Origin: Acidobacteriota bacterium
Lineage (GTDB): Bacteria; Acidobacteriota; Terriglobia; Terriglobales; Acidobacteriaceae
Assembly (NCBI GenBank): GCA_021781255.1
Contig: JAJXXG010000096.1
Coordinates: 1-5,112 of the forward strand
DNA length: 5,112 bases
Reading direction: 5' to 3'
The notes beneath the pieces are model-generated. The model was not told the DNA's origin. It saw only the letters and a list, made by a program, of their open reading frames with translations, and did no database searches. A program made the translations under genes and the position numbers. This document shows, piece after piece, positions 1 to 5,112 of the stretch. Each line of letters begins with the position of its first letter. Positions within the stretch are counted from its first letter, which is position 1.

Positions 1-194
1 GGTGCAGGTGCAAGAGCTGATGGACGTGCGACAACGTCCTTATCGTATGAGGATCAAGTGCGGGGTGCGTTTTGCTGGTCCAGATTCCCCTTGGTCAGAC
101 CCCTTCCCTCCATCTCCTCCGCCACTGATACTCTGGCTTTGTTCGGAGACTTCTTCGGTACTACAAGTCTGTCCGACTTCCCGTGTTCGTTCAT
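1..194 (-). pseudogene. Group II intron-encoded reverse transcriptase/maturase, N-terminal fragment with in-frame stop
   Basis: Minus-strand reading from ATG at 194-192 gives a protein beginning MNEHGKSDRLVVP, then EEMEGRGLTKGN and QQNAPRT. I recognise this as the conserved leader of bacterial group II intron RT/maturases, the multifunctional protein that splices the intron and copies it into new DNA sites. The second of two adjacent ATGs is chosen because GGAG (204-201) then lies 6 bases upstream; the ATG at 197 would leave only 3. After 46 residues the frame hits TGA (56-54). The same frame continues to the window edge as ...PSALAPAP, which resembles the PSALERVR-type segment that normally follows, so the stop looks like a lesion in a once longer frame. 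The catalytic RT motifs (including YADD), maturase and endonuclease domains would lie beyond the left edge and cannot be judged. Family identity is from remembered sequences. A sequencing error at the TGA cannot be excluded. Confidence 0.7.
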
Positions 195-677
195 CATCGG
201 CTCCAGTTCTTAAACTTCCCGATGCGTCCCGTGAGCACTGGCTGCTCTCGGGTGAACCCGGGACCTCCCAACTTCCGTGCAAGATGTGTCTCTACGTGCC
301 AGGGTCACAGACCGCGCAGGACTCCTGCCACGCTCGCCATACTGCTTGGCAGGATGTTGCCTTCCGCGTCGTGTCAACGCGTCGGCGTCCTGAAGTTCGG
401 GGTATTTCGCGGCTCAATCTCATGGCCCGTAGTTCCTCCTGTCAACGCTTCGTGTCTGGCCTTGCGGCCATGCCCGCATGACTCGGAGCCGGTGTGGCTC
501 GCTACGCCTTCACCGTACGGCTCTTGCATCCGCTACATCATGCCGGCTGTGATGCGCTTACATCATGTCCTCCAGTCTGGTTGCTGCTACGTTGAAGAGC
601 ACGATGCTTACGCATCGGGTTGGCGCTACGACACGTCATCCCCAATTGGGTCCCGCCTAGGAACCTCTCAGGTGCAC
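195..677 (-). ncRNA. Group II intron ribozyme, 5' part (domains I to IV)
   Basis: This stretch sits directly upstream of the intron RT start on the same strand and resembles, from memory, the RNA part of introns carrying this RT type. Visible elements on the minus strand include GACATGATGTAAGC (about 571-558), GAGCCGTACGGTGAAGGCG (about 524-506), CCCTGGCACG and GGGAAGTTTAAGAACTGGAG just before the RT. Supported hairpins: a 5-bp stem closed by a GCAA (GNRA) tetraloop at 470-457; CCTGCC/GGCAGG at 353-324, overlapping a competing GCAGG/CCTGC hairpin at 328-316; and CGGG-TTCA-CCCG at 260-249. The 5' boundary is tentative: GTGCACC starting at 677 is the nearest approach to the intron 5' consensus GTGYG, differing at base 5. 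From there to the RT start is about 480 nt, near or slightly below the usual length. Domains V and VI lie outside the window. The RNA identity is fairly secure, the boundary is not. Confidence 0.6.
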
Positions 678-680
678 CTG
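669..680. repeat. Perfect 12-bp palindrome at the proposed intron boundary
   Basis: CAGGTGCACCTG reads identically on both strands and spans the proposed 5' end of the group II intron (677). It could be a chance feature of the insertion site or part of the domain I basal stem region. It is recorded because it complicates deciding the exact exon-intron junction. Confidence 0.5.
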
Positions 681-1286
681 TTAACTCTTTTGTTTTCAGT
701 ACGCCGCCAAAATGGCGGTTCCGGATGGAACCACCATTTATTGTCTCGAAGGTATGCCCTTCGTCTCCGGAATCGCTGTCGTTTCGACCCGGTAATGGGG
801 TGCCGATGCGGTGTCTAAAGCGCGAGGTTTCCGGACAGGATTAGGTGGCCTATTAGCAAGTGGATTAGGGCGGCAATGTCGCCTACTTTGCGGGACTGGA
901 AGTCGTACGAATTGCGTTGGCTTTTCCTTGTTGAACCGTCTCTCAATCCTGGTAGATGATCGCTGGTATCCCGAAGCGGTTAGGCCACCCTTTGACTGCC
1001 TCTTGAGGTGATCCAAGTTCATTCGAAGTGCCACCATTGAACCGCTCAATTCGAAGCGTCTAGAGGTTGCGTGGATGCGGGCGAAGCCGGTCACTTTCCG
1101 GTCGATTGACGGAGTTCAAATGTGGCAAGAGTCCAGGACCGAATGTGGGCGGCTAAAGGTAGAAATATCGTCTGCTTTACAGGGCTTAAAGTCGGCTGAA
1201 TCGCGGTGCCTTTCCATCGTCAATCCATGTTCGAATGATGCAGGATAGCCTCCGGTATCGCGGAGTGATTAGACCGTACTGTTGGC
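678..1286. other. Gene-free stretch between intron and relaxase leader
   Basis: I see no protein or RNA I can name here. Open frames on both strands are arginine-, serine- and proline-rich without recognisable motifs. Small structures: a hairpin CCGCCA-AAA-TGGCGG at 704-718 that shares two bases with a second hairpin GGTTCC-GGAT-GGAACC at 717-732; a direct repeat GGATTAGG at 838-845 and 862-869; and GGTGGCC (844-850) answered by its complement GGCCACC (983-989). If the intron lies in a former gene, that gene's minus-strand upstream part should be here, but I cannot recognise it. The stretch may be remnants of degraded insertion sequences. Confidence 0.5.
704..732. repeat. Two overlapping perfect hairpins
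   Basis: CCGCCA (704-709) pairs with TGGCGG (713-718) across a 3-base loop. GGTTCC (717-722) pairs with GGAACC (727-732) across GGAT. They share bases 717-718, so they could not both form fully in one strand. Neither is followed by a T run on either strand, so a simple terminator is unlikely. They lie in the sequence upstream of the intron on the minus strand. Function unknown. Confidence 0.5.
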
Positions 1287-1305
1287 TGAGTCATCGAGTG
1301 ACTCA
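1287..1305. repeat. 7-bp perfect inverted repeat in the relaxase leader
   Basis: TGAGTCA (1287-1293) and TGACTCA (1299-1305) are perfect inverted repeats around a 5-base centre TCGAG. A related GAGTG/CACTC pair continues to 1326. Inverted repeats of this size in front of a relaxase gene are typical protein-binding sites of transfer origins, but no specific match to a known oriT is claimed. Confidence 0.5.
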
Positions 1306-1354
1306 CAGCGCACCGATGAGCCACTCAATGTCGAGGCGCCCACGGTTGCTTGGA

Positions 1355-1378
1355 CGGATTGATATGCGAGTCAATCTG
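1355..1378. repeat. Inverted repeat, 8-bp stem with one G-T pair
   Basis: CGGATTGA (1355-1362) pairs with TCAATCTG (1371-1378), a 6-bp perfect core plus one G-T and one C-G pair, around the 8-base loop TATGCGAG. It is the second of a series of inverted repeats ahead of the relaxase gene, about 50 bases downstream of the 1287-1305 repeat. Confidence 0.45.
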
Positions 1379-1508
1379 GACTGATGCACCAAGCTCAAAG
1401 GTGGTCCGAATCATCTCCCGATTGCGACCGGAATAAGGTCGTCAATTCGCACCTAAAACCCAGCCATGTCGCTTCCCCATCGGCTGTGCTCTTCGTGCTC
1501 GGTTGTGT

Positions 1509-1542
1509 CTCTATAACTCCGGCATTAAGCGGGAGAATAGAG
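1509..1542. repeat. 34-bp imperfect inverted repeat
   Basis: CTCTAT (1509-1514) pairs with ATAGAG (1537-1542). Inside it CTCC (1517-1520) pairs with GGAG (1532-1535), with small bulges between. The repeat overlaps the candidate nic-like sequence at 1506-1517. It also covers the stop codon of a doubtful minus-strand small ORF. Neither strand has a T run after it, so a binding site or a relaxase-recognised structure is more likely than a terminator. Confidence 0.45.
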
Positions 1543-1758
1543 GCAGTAATACGTCAGTCTTTCCTGGGAGAATGCCGGAGCATTTGGATGGATGATTGAG
1601 AGTGTGAATGCGTGTCGTTCAATATCCATAGGGGTTTGAGCGATATGTGCCGCGAAAATATTTTTCATCATTTCGTCCAATTTATCCGCAAATGGAGTTA
1701 CGCTATGCAGCATGCAGTTGCACGGTGCTGCTGTCCACTGAGTGAGGTAGTTATCCAT
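1525..1758 (-). CDS. Possible small divergent ORF, 77 residues, unrecognised
   Basis: A minus-strand frame starts MDNYLTQWTAAP and ends in TAA at 1527-1525. In its favour: GGAG (1771-1768) lies 9 bases before its ATG, it fills much of the relaxase leader, and it begins exactly opposite the relaxase start. Against it: I recognise no family or motif, the composition is odd (several Cys and His, no clear domain), third codon positions show no GC preference, and its upstream region would lie inside the relaxase coding sequence. No signal peptide or clear membrane segment is seen. A chance open frame is at least as likely. No function is proposed. Confidence 0.18.
   Translation of the reverse strand: MDNYLTQWTAAPCNCMLHSVTPFADKLDEMMKNIFAAHIAQTPMDIERHAFTLSIIHPNAPAFSQERLTYYCLYSPA
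1636..1664 (+). promoter_or_regulatory. Possible relaxase promoter
   Basis: TTGAGC (1636-1641) and TATTTT (1659-1664), 17 bases apart, each match four of six bases of the sigma-70 type consensus. Transcription would begin near 1671, giving a leader of about 86 bases. It is the best-placed candidate in the AT-richer stretch before the relaxase gene, but promoter calls by eye in an unknown host are uncertain. Confidence 0.3.
1654..1666. repeat. AT-rich palindrome over the possible -10 element
   Basis: GAAAA (1654-1658), TAT, TTTTC (1662-1666) form a perfect 5-bp inverted repeat that covers the candidate -10 hexamer. A regulator bound here would block the promoter. The small helix-turn-helix protein encoded downstream is a natural candidate, by inference only. 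Confidence 0.35.
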
Positions 1759-4516
1759 GCTCACCATCTCCAAGGCACTGTCCGCAAGCCAAGCGCGCAC
1801 GTATCATGCACGCGAGTTTGTTTCTGAACGCCAGAACTACTGGAGCCGCGATCCGCATGGATTCAGTGAATGGCATGGAGCGCTTGCGCAACAGTGGAAT
1901 CTTTCTGGTGCTGTCAGTGATGAGACATTCTCACGGTTGAGCGAAGGGCAGCATCCGCAGAATGGAATGCAGCTAGTTAAACACCAGCCCGCCAGAACAT
2001 ACGAAAACGAGTATGGGAAGCAGATCACAAGCTCCAAGCATAGGGCTGGATGGGATGCAACGTTCTCCGCGCCGAAGTCCGTTTCTCTCCGCGCTCTTGT
2101 TGGTGGCGATGAAAGAGTTCGCGAGGCCCATCGCGAGAGCGTGAGAATTGCAGTGCAGGAGCTGGAGCGTTACACGCAGGCGCGGATTGGCAATGTTCAT
2201 GCGCCAGAGACAACCGGAAAGTTTGCAGCGGCGGCATTCGAGCATGACACGGCTCGCCCGGTTGATGGATATGCCGCGCCGCAATTGCACACCCATGTGG
2301 TGATCTTCAACGTCACTGAGCGCGACAATGGAGAAACGCGAGCGCTGCAGGAGCGGAGCCTGTTTCAGTCACAGCATTACGCAACCAGTGTCTACCGCTC
2401 TGAGCTTGCTCTGCGCCTGCATCAGTTGGGCTATGAGATCGAGCGCGGCCATCATGGTCAGCCGGAGATCAAGGGCTACACCCAGGAATATCTGGAGGCA
2501 TCGAGTCCGCGAAGAGCGCAGATCAAAGAGCATCTTGAAGAGATCGGACGAGAGGGCGCGGGTGCAGCCCAGGTTGCGGCGCATCGCACAAGGGACAGCA
2601 AAGAGCTTGCTTCTCAGGGCGCGGTCCTTGCGAGACATCGAGAGCTGGCCGAGCAGTACGGGAATCAGCCCGATCAAGTCGTTGCGCAAGCCAGGCAGCC
2701 AAAGCAGGTGAAGCAGGTTTCTCAATCGACCGCCAAGACATCTGTCACGTTTGCCCGCGACGTCTCGTTCGAACGCTCCGCTGTTCAGGATGAGCGGAGC
2801 CTGTTCCAGTCAGCGCTCGACCGGAGTATGGGCAACGCAAGCTATGCGGAGATTCGGCAGGAGTTCGAGGAGAGAGTAGTCCGTGGCGAACTTATCCGGG
2901 TTCGGACTCCGGCAGGTAAAGCAGCGCAGCAGTATACCTCCGCTGAGATGATGGCCCTTGAGCGCGAGATGGTCGGTCTGCTTCACGGAGAGAATGAACC
3001 CAAGTATCAAAACTCAATGCTTCTCTCCCATCCGTTGCGGATTCATGCAGAGGATCTTCATCCAGAGCTATCCAAAGCACAACGTGCTGCTGTGGATGAA
3101 ATATTCCTGAGCCACGAAAAGATTATCGGCCTCGATGGTGTTGCCGGTGCAGGGAAGACGACCACGCTTGCCGTGATTCGGCACGGGGCGGAGATGCAGG
3201 GATATGCCGTCCATGGCTTTGCGCCAACTTCCCGCGCCGCGCAGAAGCTGGCTGAGGCGGGAATGTCCACGTCTACGCTGCAGCATCACTTGATGCGTTC
3301 GCAGTACTTCAGTGGTGTCGAAAAGCGCTTATTCATACTCGATGAATCGTCCTTGGCGTCTACGCGTCAGATGCATGCATTTCTCTCCAGCCTCGAACGC
3401 AATGATCGCGTGTTACTTGTTGGCGATACCCGCCAGCATGAGGGCGTCGAAGCGGGCCGACCATTCGCCCAACTGCAGGAAGCAGGATTGCGAACTATAA
3501 AGCTGGATGAGATTCTTCGCCAGCGGAATCCAGCACTGAAGATTGCTGTTGAGCACCTGGCGCAAGGGCAGGTTGCTTCGGCCATTGACACTCTCGAACA
3601 GTACGGTCAGGTCCACGAAGTCAGAGGACTGGCGGACAGGTTCACTGCGATCGCTCGTGAGTATGCTGCGTCGCCCGAAAGCACATTGGTCGTCTCCCCC
3701 GACAATCGATCACGCACGGAGATCAACGAGCGAATCCATAAGGAGCTGCAACAGCGCGGTCTTGTGGAACGACAGGACTACCGCGTGAAAGTGCTTGTTG
3801 CCCGTCAGGAGTTGACGGGAGCCGATAGAGGGTGGGCACAACGGTATGAGGTAGACAATGTGGTGCGATACTCGCGGACCTCCAAGGAGACCGGAATCCG
3901 CAAGAACGAGTATGCGCGCCTACTAAACGTCGATTCGGCGAAGAATACGCTCACCGTCGAGCGGAGTGACGGTAGCCAGATTACCTATGATCCACGTCGT
4001 CAGGTTGGCGTGACCGTTTATCGCAAGCAGGAAAGGCTGTTCGCCGTGGGGGACAGGATTCAGTTCACCGCTCCTGATCGTGATCTCCAGATAGCGAATC
4101 GTGAGCTTGGAACCATCCGCCAAATCCGGCGTGAGGGATTTATCCAGGTCACGCTTGATGGTGGCCGCGATGTTGAACTACGGGTGCGAAGCGAAGCGCA
4201 TCTCGACCACGGCTATGCGGTGACCAGCTATTCCAGTCAGGGGCAGACGGCGGAGCGTGTGCTGGTGCATGTCGATTCAGAACTCAGTGCAAAGGAGCTG
4301 CTGAATCACCGCATGGCCTATGTTGCGTTATCACGTGGACGCTCCGAGGCACAGATTTTTACGAACGACCAGGGTGCGCTGGTAAATGTGCTCAGTCGTG
4401 ATGTCTCACAATCCAGCGCTTATGTGCCACAGCAGGTGCAGGGAGTTTCGCAGAAGGTTGTTCCGTCGCCGGCGCGTGGATTGGAACAGGGTAGAGGTTT
4501 AGGGCTGGCAATGTAG
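1757..4516 (+). CDS. MobF-family conjugative relaxase-helicase (TrwC/TraI type)
   Basis: The 919-residue protein nicks oriT, attaches covalently to the cut strand and unwinds DNA during conjugation. Relaxase domain, about 1-300: catalytic tyrosine Y16 with a second at Y28, D100 in GWDATFSAPKSVS, and the metal-binding histidines H163, H178 and H180 (FEHD...QLHTH). A linker follows (about 300-335), then a RecD-like SF1 helicase, about 340-880: Walker A GVAGAGKTT (461-469), Walker B LFILDESS (525-532), VLLVGDTRQH (552-561), ILRQRNPALK (586-595), AVTSYSSQGQT (821-831) and the arginine-finger motif YVALSRGR (855-862). Length is close to R388 TrwC (966) and every key residue seen is intact, so it is probably functional. 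The start fits the usual MobF N-terminus and has GAGG (1744-1747) 9 bases upstream. Residues 199-205 and 346-352 repeat ERSLFQS. No coupling-protein gene is visible in the window. Confidence 0.96.
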   Translation: MLTISKALSASQARTYHAREFVSERQNYWSRDPHGFSEWHGALAQQWNLSGAVSDETFSRLSEGQHPQNGMQLVKHQPARTYENEYGKQITSSKHRAGWDATFSAPKSVSLRALVGGDERVREAHRESVRIAVQELERYTQARIGNVHAPETTGKFAAAAFEHDTARPVDGYAAPQLHTHVVIFNVTERDNGETRALQERSLFQSQHYATSVYRSELALRLHQLGYEIERGHHGQPEIKGYTQEYLEASSPRRAQIKEHLEEIGREGAGAAQVAAHRTRDSKELASQGAVLARHRELAEQYGNQPDQVVAQARQPKQVKQVSQSTAKTSVTFARDVSFERSAVQDERSLFQSALDRSMGNASYAEIRQEFEERVVRGELIRVRTPAGKAAQQYTSAEMMALEREMVGLLHGENEPKYQNSMLLSHPLRIHAEDLHPELSKAQRAAVDEIFLSHEKIIGLDGVAGAGKTTTLAVIRHGAEMQGYAVHGFAPTSRAAQKLAEAGMSTSTLQHHLMRSQYFSGVEKRLFILDESSLASTRQMHAFLSSLERNDRVLLVGDTRQHEGVEAGRPFAQLQEAGLRTIKLDEILRQRNPALKIAVEHLAQGQVASAIDTLEQYGQVHEVRGLADRFTAIAREYAASPESTLVVSPDNRSRTEINERIHKELQQRGLVERQDYRVKVLVARQELTGADRGWAQRYEVDNVVRYSRTSKETGIRKNEYARLLNVDSAKNTLTVERSDGSQITYDPRRQVGVTVYRKQERLFAVGDRIQFTAPDRDLQIANRELGTIRQIRREGFIQVTLDGGRDVELRVRSEAHLDHGYAVTSYSSQGQTAERVLVHVDSELSAKELLNHRMAYVALSRGRSEAQIFTNDQGALVNVLSRDVSQSSAYVPQQVQGVSQKVVPSPARGLEQGRGLGLAM
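2351..2812 (+). repeat. In-frame 21-base direct repeat within the relaxase gene
   Basis: Bases 2351-2371 and 2792-2812 are identical at 20 of 21 positions, differing only at a T/C wobble base, and both encode ERSLFQS. They are 441 bases (147 codons) apart in the same frame. Recombination between them would remove exactly 147 codons, from after the metal-binding histidines to the start of the helicase part, without shifting the frame. Confidence 0.85.
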
Positions 4517-4535
4517 CCGTGCCAGCGTTTCAAGT

Positions 4536-4542
4536 AAAGGAG
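4536..4542 (+). promoter_or_regulatory. Strong ribosome binding site deciding the HTH gene start
   Basis: AAAGGAG lies 6 bases before ATG 4549. It supports that start over the in-frame GTG at 4519, which would add ten residues and has no comparable site before it. Confidence 0.8.
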
Positions 4543-4548
4543 CAGACA

Positions 4549-4809
4549 ATGCAGACGAGGAACAATGCCTTCAAGAAGCCACCAGTACGAGCCGCGATTG
4601 CGCCCGATGCGAAGCTATTGGTCAGCCGTGATGAGGCCGCCCAGATGCTTTCCATCAGTCAGCGGGCGCTCGATTACCTGGTCGCAAACCGGCGTTTGCC
4701 GACTAGACGGATCGCTGGAAGGGTATTGATCCCGGTCGCGGACCTGCGTAAATATGCTCGCGGCGATCATCCTGAGCCTATCGTGGCCGACCACCGCAAA
4801 TCGGCGTAA
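4549..4809 (+). CDS. Small excisionase/MerR-like helix-turn-helix DNA-binding protein
   Basis: The 86-residue protein has a basic N-terminal tail (QTRNNAFKKPPVR) and then a winged helix-turn-helix of the excisionase family (HTH_17 type) at about residues 24-70: LLVSRDEAAQMLSISQRALD is the HTH, NRRLPTRRIAGRVLIP the wing with its basic residues, and VADLRKYA the closing helix. Such proteins bind DNA as architectural factors or repressors; on mobile elements they act in excision, replication control or relaxosome assembly. It starts 32 bases after the relaxase stop on the same strand with its own strong ribosome binding site, so co-transcription is likely. A TrwA-like accessory role or autoregulation of the transfer operon is inference from position. 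No integrase is visible, so excisionase in the strict sense is unproven. Fold confidence is high, role confidence low. Confidence 0.85.
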   Translation: MQTRNNAFKKPPVRAAIAPDAKLLVSRDEAAQMLSISQRALDYLVANRRLPTRRIAGRVLIPVADLRKYARGDHPEPIVADHRKSA

Positions 4810-4846
4810 GAAGGGGAAGGGATCACCGTCAGCTTGCCGAATGCCT

Positions 4847-4863
4847 AATAAACAAGGTTTATT
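4847..4863. promoter_or_regulatory. Palindromic operator 1 (7-3-7)
   Basis: AATAAAC, AAG, GTTTATT is a perfect inverted repeat in the gap before the HipB-like gene. It is the first of three palindromes whose centres are about 19 and 16 bases apart, and it lies just upstream of the proposed -35 hexamer. HipB-type antitoxins repress their own operons by binding several palindromes, so this is a probable operator. Confidence 0.55.
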
Positions 4864-4864
4864 G

Positions 4865-4894
4865 TTGATATTCTGAATATAAGCCTATTATATT
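4865..4894 (+). promoter_or_regulatory. Promoter of the HipB-like gene
   Basis: TTGATA (4865-4870) and TATATT (4889-4894), 18 bases apart, form a good sigma-70 type promoter. Transcription would start near 4901, on or next to the ATG. An alternative -10, TATAAG (4878-4883), without a good -35, would give a leader of about 11 bases. The promoter is embedded in palindromes at 4868-4880 and 4882-4899, which fits tight repression by the encoded regulator. Confidence 0.5.
4868..4880. promoter_or_regulatory. Palindromic operator 2 (5-3-5)
   Basis: ATATT, CTG, AATAT is a perfect inverted repeat lying in the spacer of the proposed promoter and overlapping the end of its -35 hexamer. It is the middle of three palindromes in this gap. 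Confidence 0.45.
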
Positions 4895-4899
4895 AGGTT
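4882..4899. promoter_or_regulatory. Palindromic operator 3 over the -10 element
   Basis: AGCCTATTATATTAGGTT is an imperfect palindrome with 14 of 18 symmetric positions and arms CCTA/TAGG, covering the -10 hexamer and ending one base before the start codon. E. coli HipB sites are also about 18 bp with 4-5 base arms, though of different sequence. Its left half, GCCTATTA (4883-4890), repeats GCCTAATA (4843-4850) exactly 40 bases away, about four helical turns. Confidence 0.5.
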
Positions 4900-4900
4900 C

Positions 4901-5112
4901 ATGTTGCCATTGACCTCCATAGGCGAACGCATTGCCAGCAAGCGGAAGGAACTGGGGCTGACCCAATCTCAGCTTGCCCAAAAAGCCAAAGTTGGGCTCT
5001 CGACGCTTGACGCATTAGAAAACGCGCGCCTGGGCGAGCTTGGCTATTCGAAGATCACCAACATTTTGACGGCACTCGGCTTGGAGCTAAGGCTGCAAGA
5101 GGCGAGCAGACG
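4901..5112 (+). CDS. HipB-like Xre/Cro family regulator (probable antitoxin), 3' end outside window
   Basis: Seventy codons are visible and the frame is open at the window edge. Residues 7-44 form a Cro/C1-type helix-turn-helix: IGERIASKRKELGLTQSQLA, then KVGLSTLDALENAR. The following GELGYSKITNILTALGLELR is the segment I associate with HipB-type regulators encoded just before hipA. Such proteins bind their own operator as dimers and neutralise the HipA serine/threonine kinase toxin; the toxin gene is expected immediately downstream but is not in the window, so toxin-antitoxin membership is inference. ATG 4901 is preferred because an in-frame TAA lies at 4880-4882 with no better start between. 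Only AGG, 3 bases before the ATG, resembles a ribosome binding site. The gene lies 91 bases after the HTH gene and has its own operator-rich promoter. Confidence 0.85.
   Translation, partial: MLPLTSIGERIASKRKELGLTQSQLAQKAKVGLSTLDALENARLGELGYSKITNILTALGLELRLQEASR

Larger units (their letters stand above)
1287..1542. other. oriT: Candidate origin of transfer region
   Basis: MobF systems such as R388 and F carry oriT as a non-coding region with several inverted repeats and a nic site near the relaxase or its operon. Here three inverted repeats (1287-1305, 1355-1378, 1509-1542) lie in gene-free DNA 215-470 bases before the relaxase start. The last overlaps TGTCTCTATAAC (1506-1517), which resembles the R388 nic sequence TGTCT/ATAGCC with two extra bases; a cut between 1512 and 1513 would be the analogous position. 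An imperfect stem, CAGCCATG (1461-1468) with CATCGGCTG (1478-1486), lies 26 bases upstream of it. Position and repeats support the idea, but the nic match is weak and could be chance. Confidence 0.3.

Noticed and set aside
54..56. TGA as a recoded (selenocysteine) codon in the RT
   Set aside because: Group II intron RTs are not selenoproteins as far as known and there is no Cys position expected here; a mutation or sequencing error is simpler.
704..718. Hairpin CCGCCA/TGGCGG as a rho-independent terminator
   Set aside because: No T run follows on either strand; the T-rich stretch lies on the wrong side for the plus strand.
183..818. Long plus-strand open frame of about 211 codons, and a second at 2-481
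   Set aside because: Both run antisense to the group II intron RNA and RT leader, have cysteine- and arginine-rich low-sense composition and no motif.
738..1094. Minus-strand open frame of 118 codons in the gene-free stretch
   Set aside because: Rich in Arg, Ser and Pro with no recognisable domain, no convincing ribosome binding site, and an equally open plus-strand frame at 811-1011.
1384..1599. Plus-strand 71-codon frame ahead of the relaxase
   Set aside because: No family resemblance and it overlaps the repeat-rich candidate oriT; most likely chance.
2369..2741. Antisense open frames within the relaxase gene
   Set aside because: Shadows of a strongly supported coding sequence; leucine/arginine-rich translations without motifs.
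4810..4843. Terminator after the HTH gene
   Set aside because: No GC-rich hairpin with a T run; the palindromes further on are AT-rich and fit operators better.
1..5112. CRISPR array, tRNA or rRNA
   Set aside because: No regularly spaced repeats and no tRNA- or rRNA-like sequence seen on either strand.

Overview
The window looks like part of a conjugative plasmid or integrative mobile element from a bacterium of moderate GC content. The relaxase is written the way I remember MobF relaxases from Acidobacteria (Granulicella/Terriglobus-like). That taxonomic guess rests on memory of family sequences only and should be treated as weak.

Layout. (1) Bases 1 to about 677, minus strand: the 5' part of a group II intron. 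A structured ribozyme region (domains I to IV) is followed by the first codons of its intron-encoded reverse transcriptase/maturase. The RT frame meets a TGA after 46 codons, and the intron runs off the left edge, so domains V and VI are not visible. (2) About 678-1756: roughly 1.1 kb with no convincing gene. It holds several inverted repeats, a weak candidate nic site, an AT-rich palindrome and a possible promoter just ahead of the relaxase. This is the most likely place for an origin of transfer. (3) 1757-4516, plus strand: a full-length 919-residue MobF (TrwC/TraI-type) relaxase-helicase with all expected catalytic motifs. (4) 4549-4809: a small excisionase/MerR-like helix-turn-helix protein with a strong ribosome binding site, 32 bases after the relaxase and probably in the same operon. 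(5) 4844-4900: an AT-rich promoter/operator with three consecutive palindromes. (6) 4901 to the right edge: the N-terminal 70 codons of an Xre/Cro-type regulator of the HipB kind. A HipA-type kinase toxin would be expected just beyond the window.

How it fits together. The relaxase would nick and unwind the element for transfer, and the small HTH protein probably regulates that operon or assists DNA processing. The HipB-like regulator, if followed by hipA, would be a stability or persistence module. The group II intron is a passenger retroelement that appears to be decaying. Nothing here is clearly a new system. The points most worth checking are the uncharacterised relaxase leader (oriT), the very short or absent leader of the hipB-like gene under a triple operator, and a near-identical 21-base in-frame repeat inside the relaxase gene.
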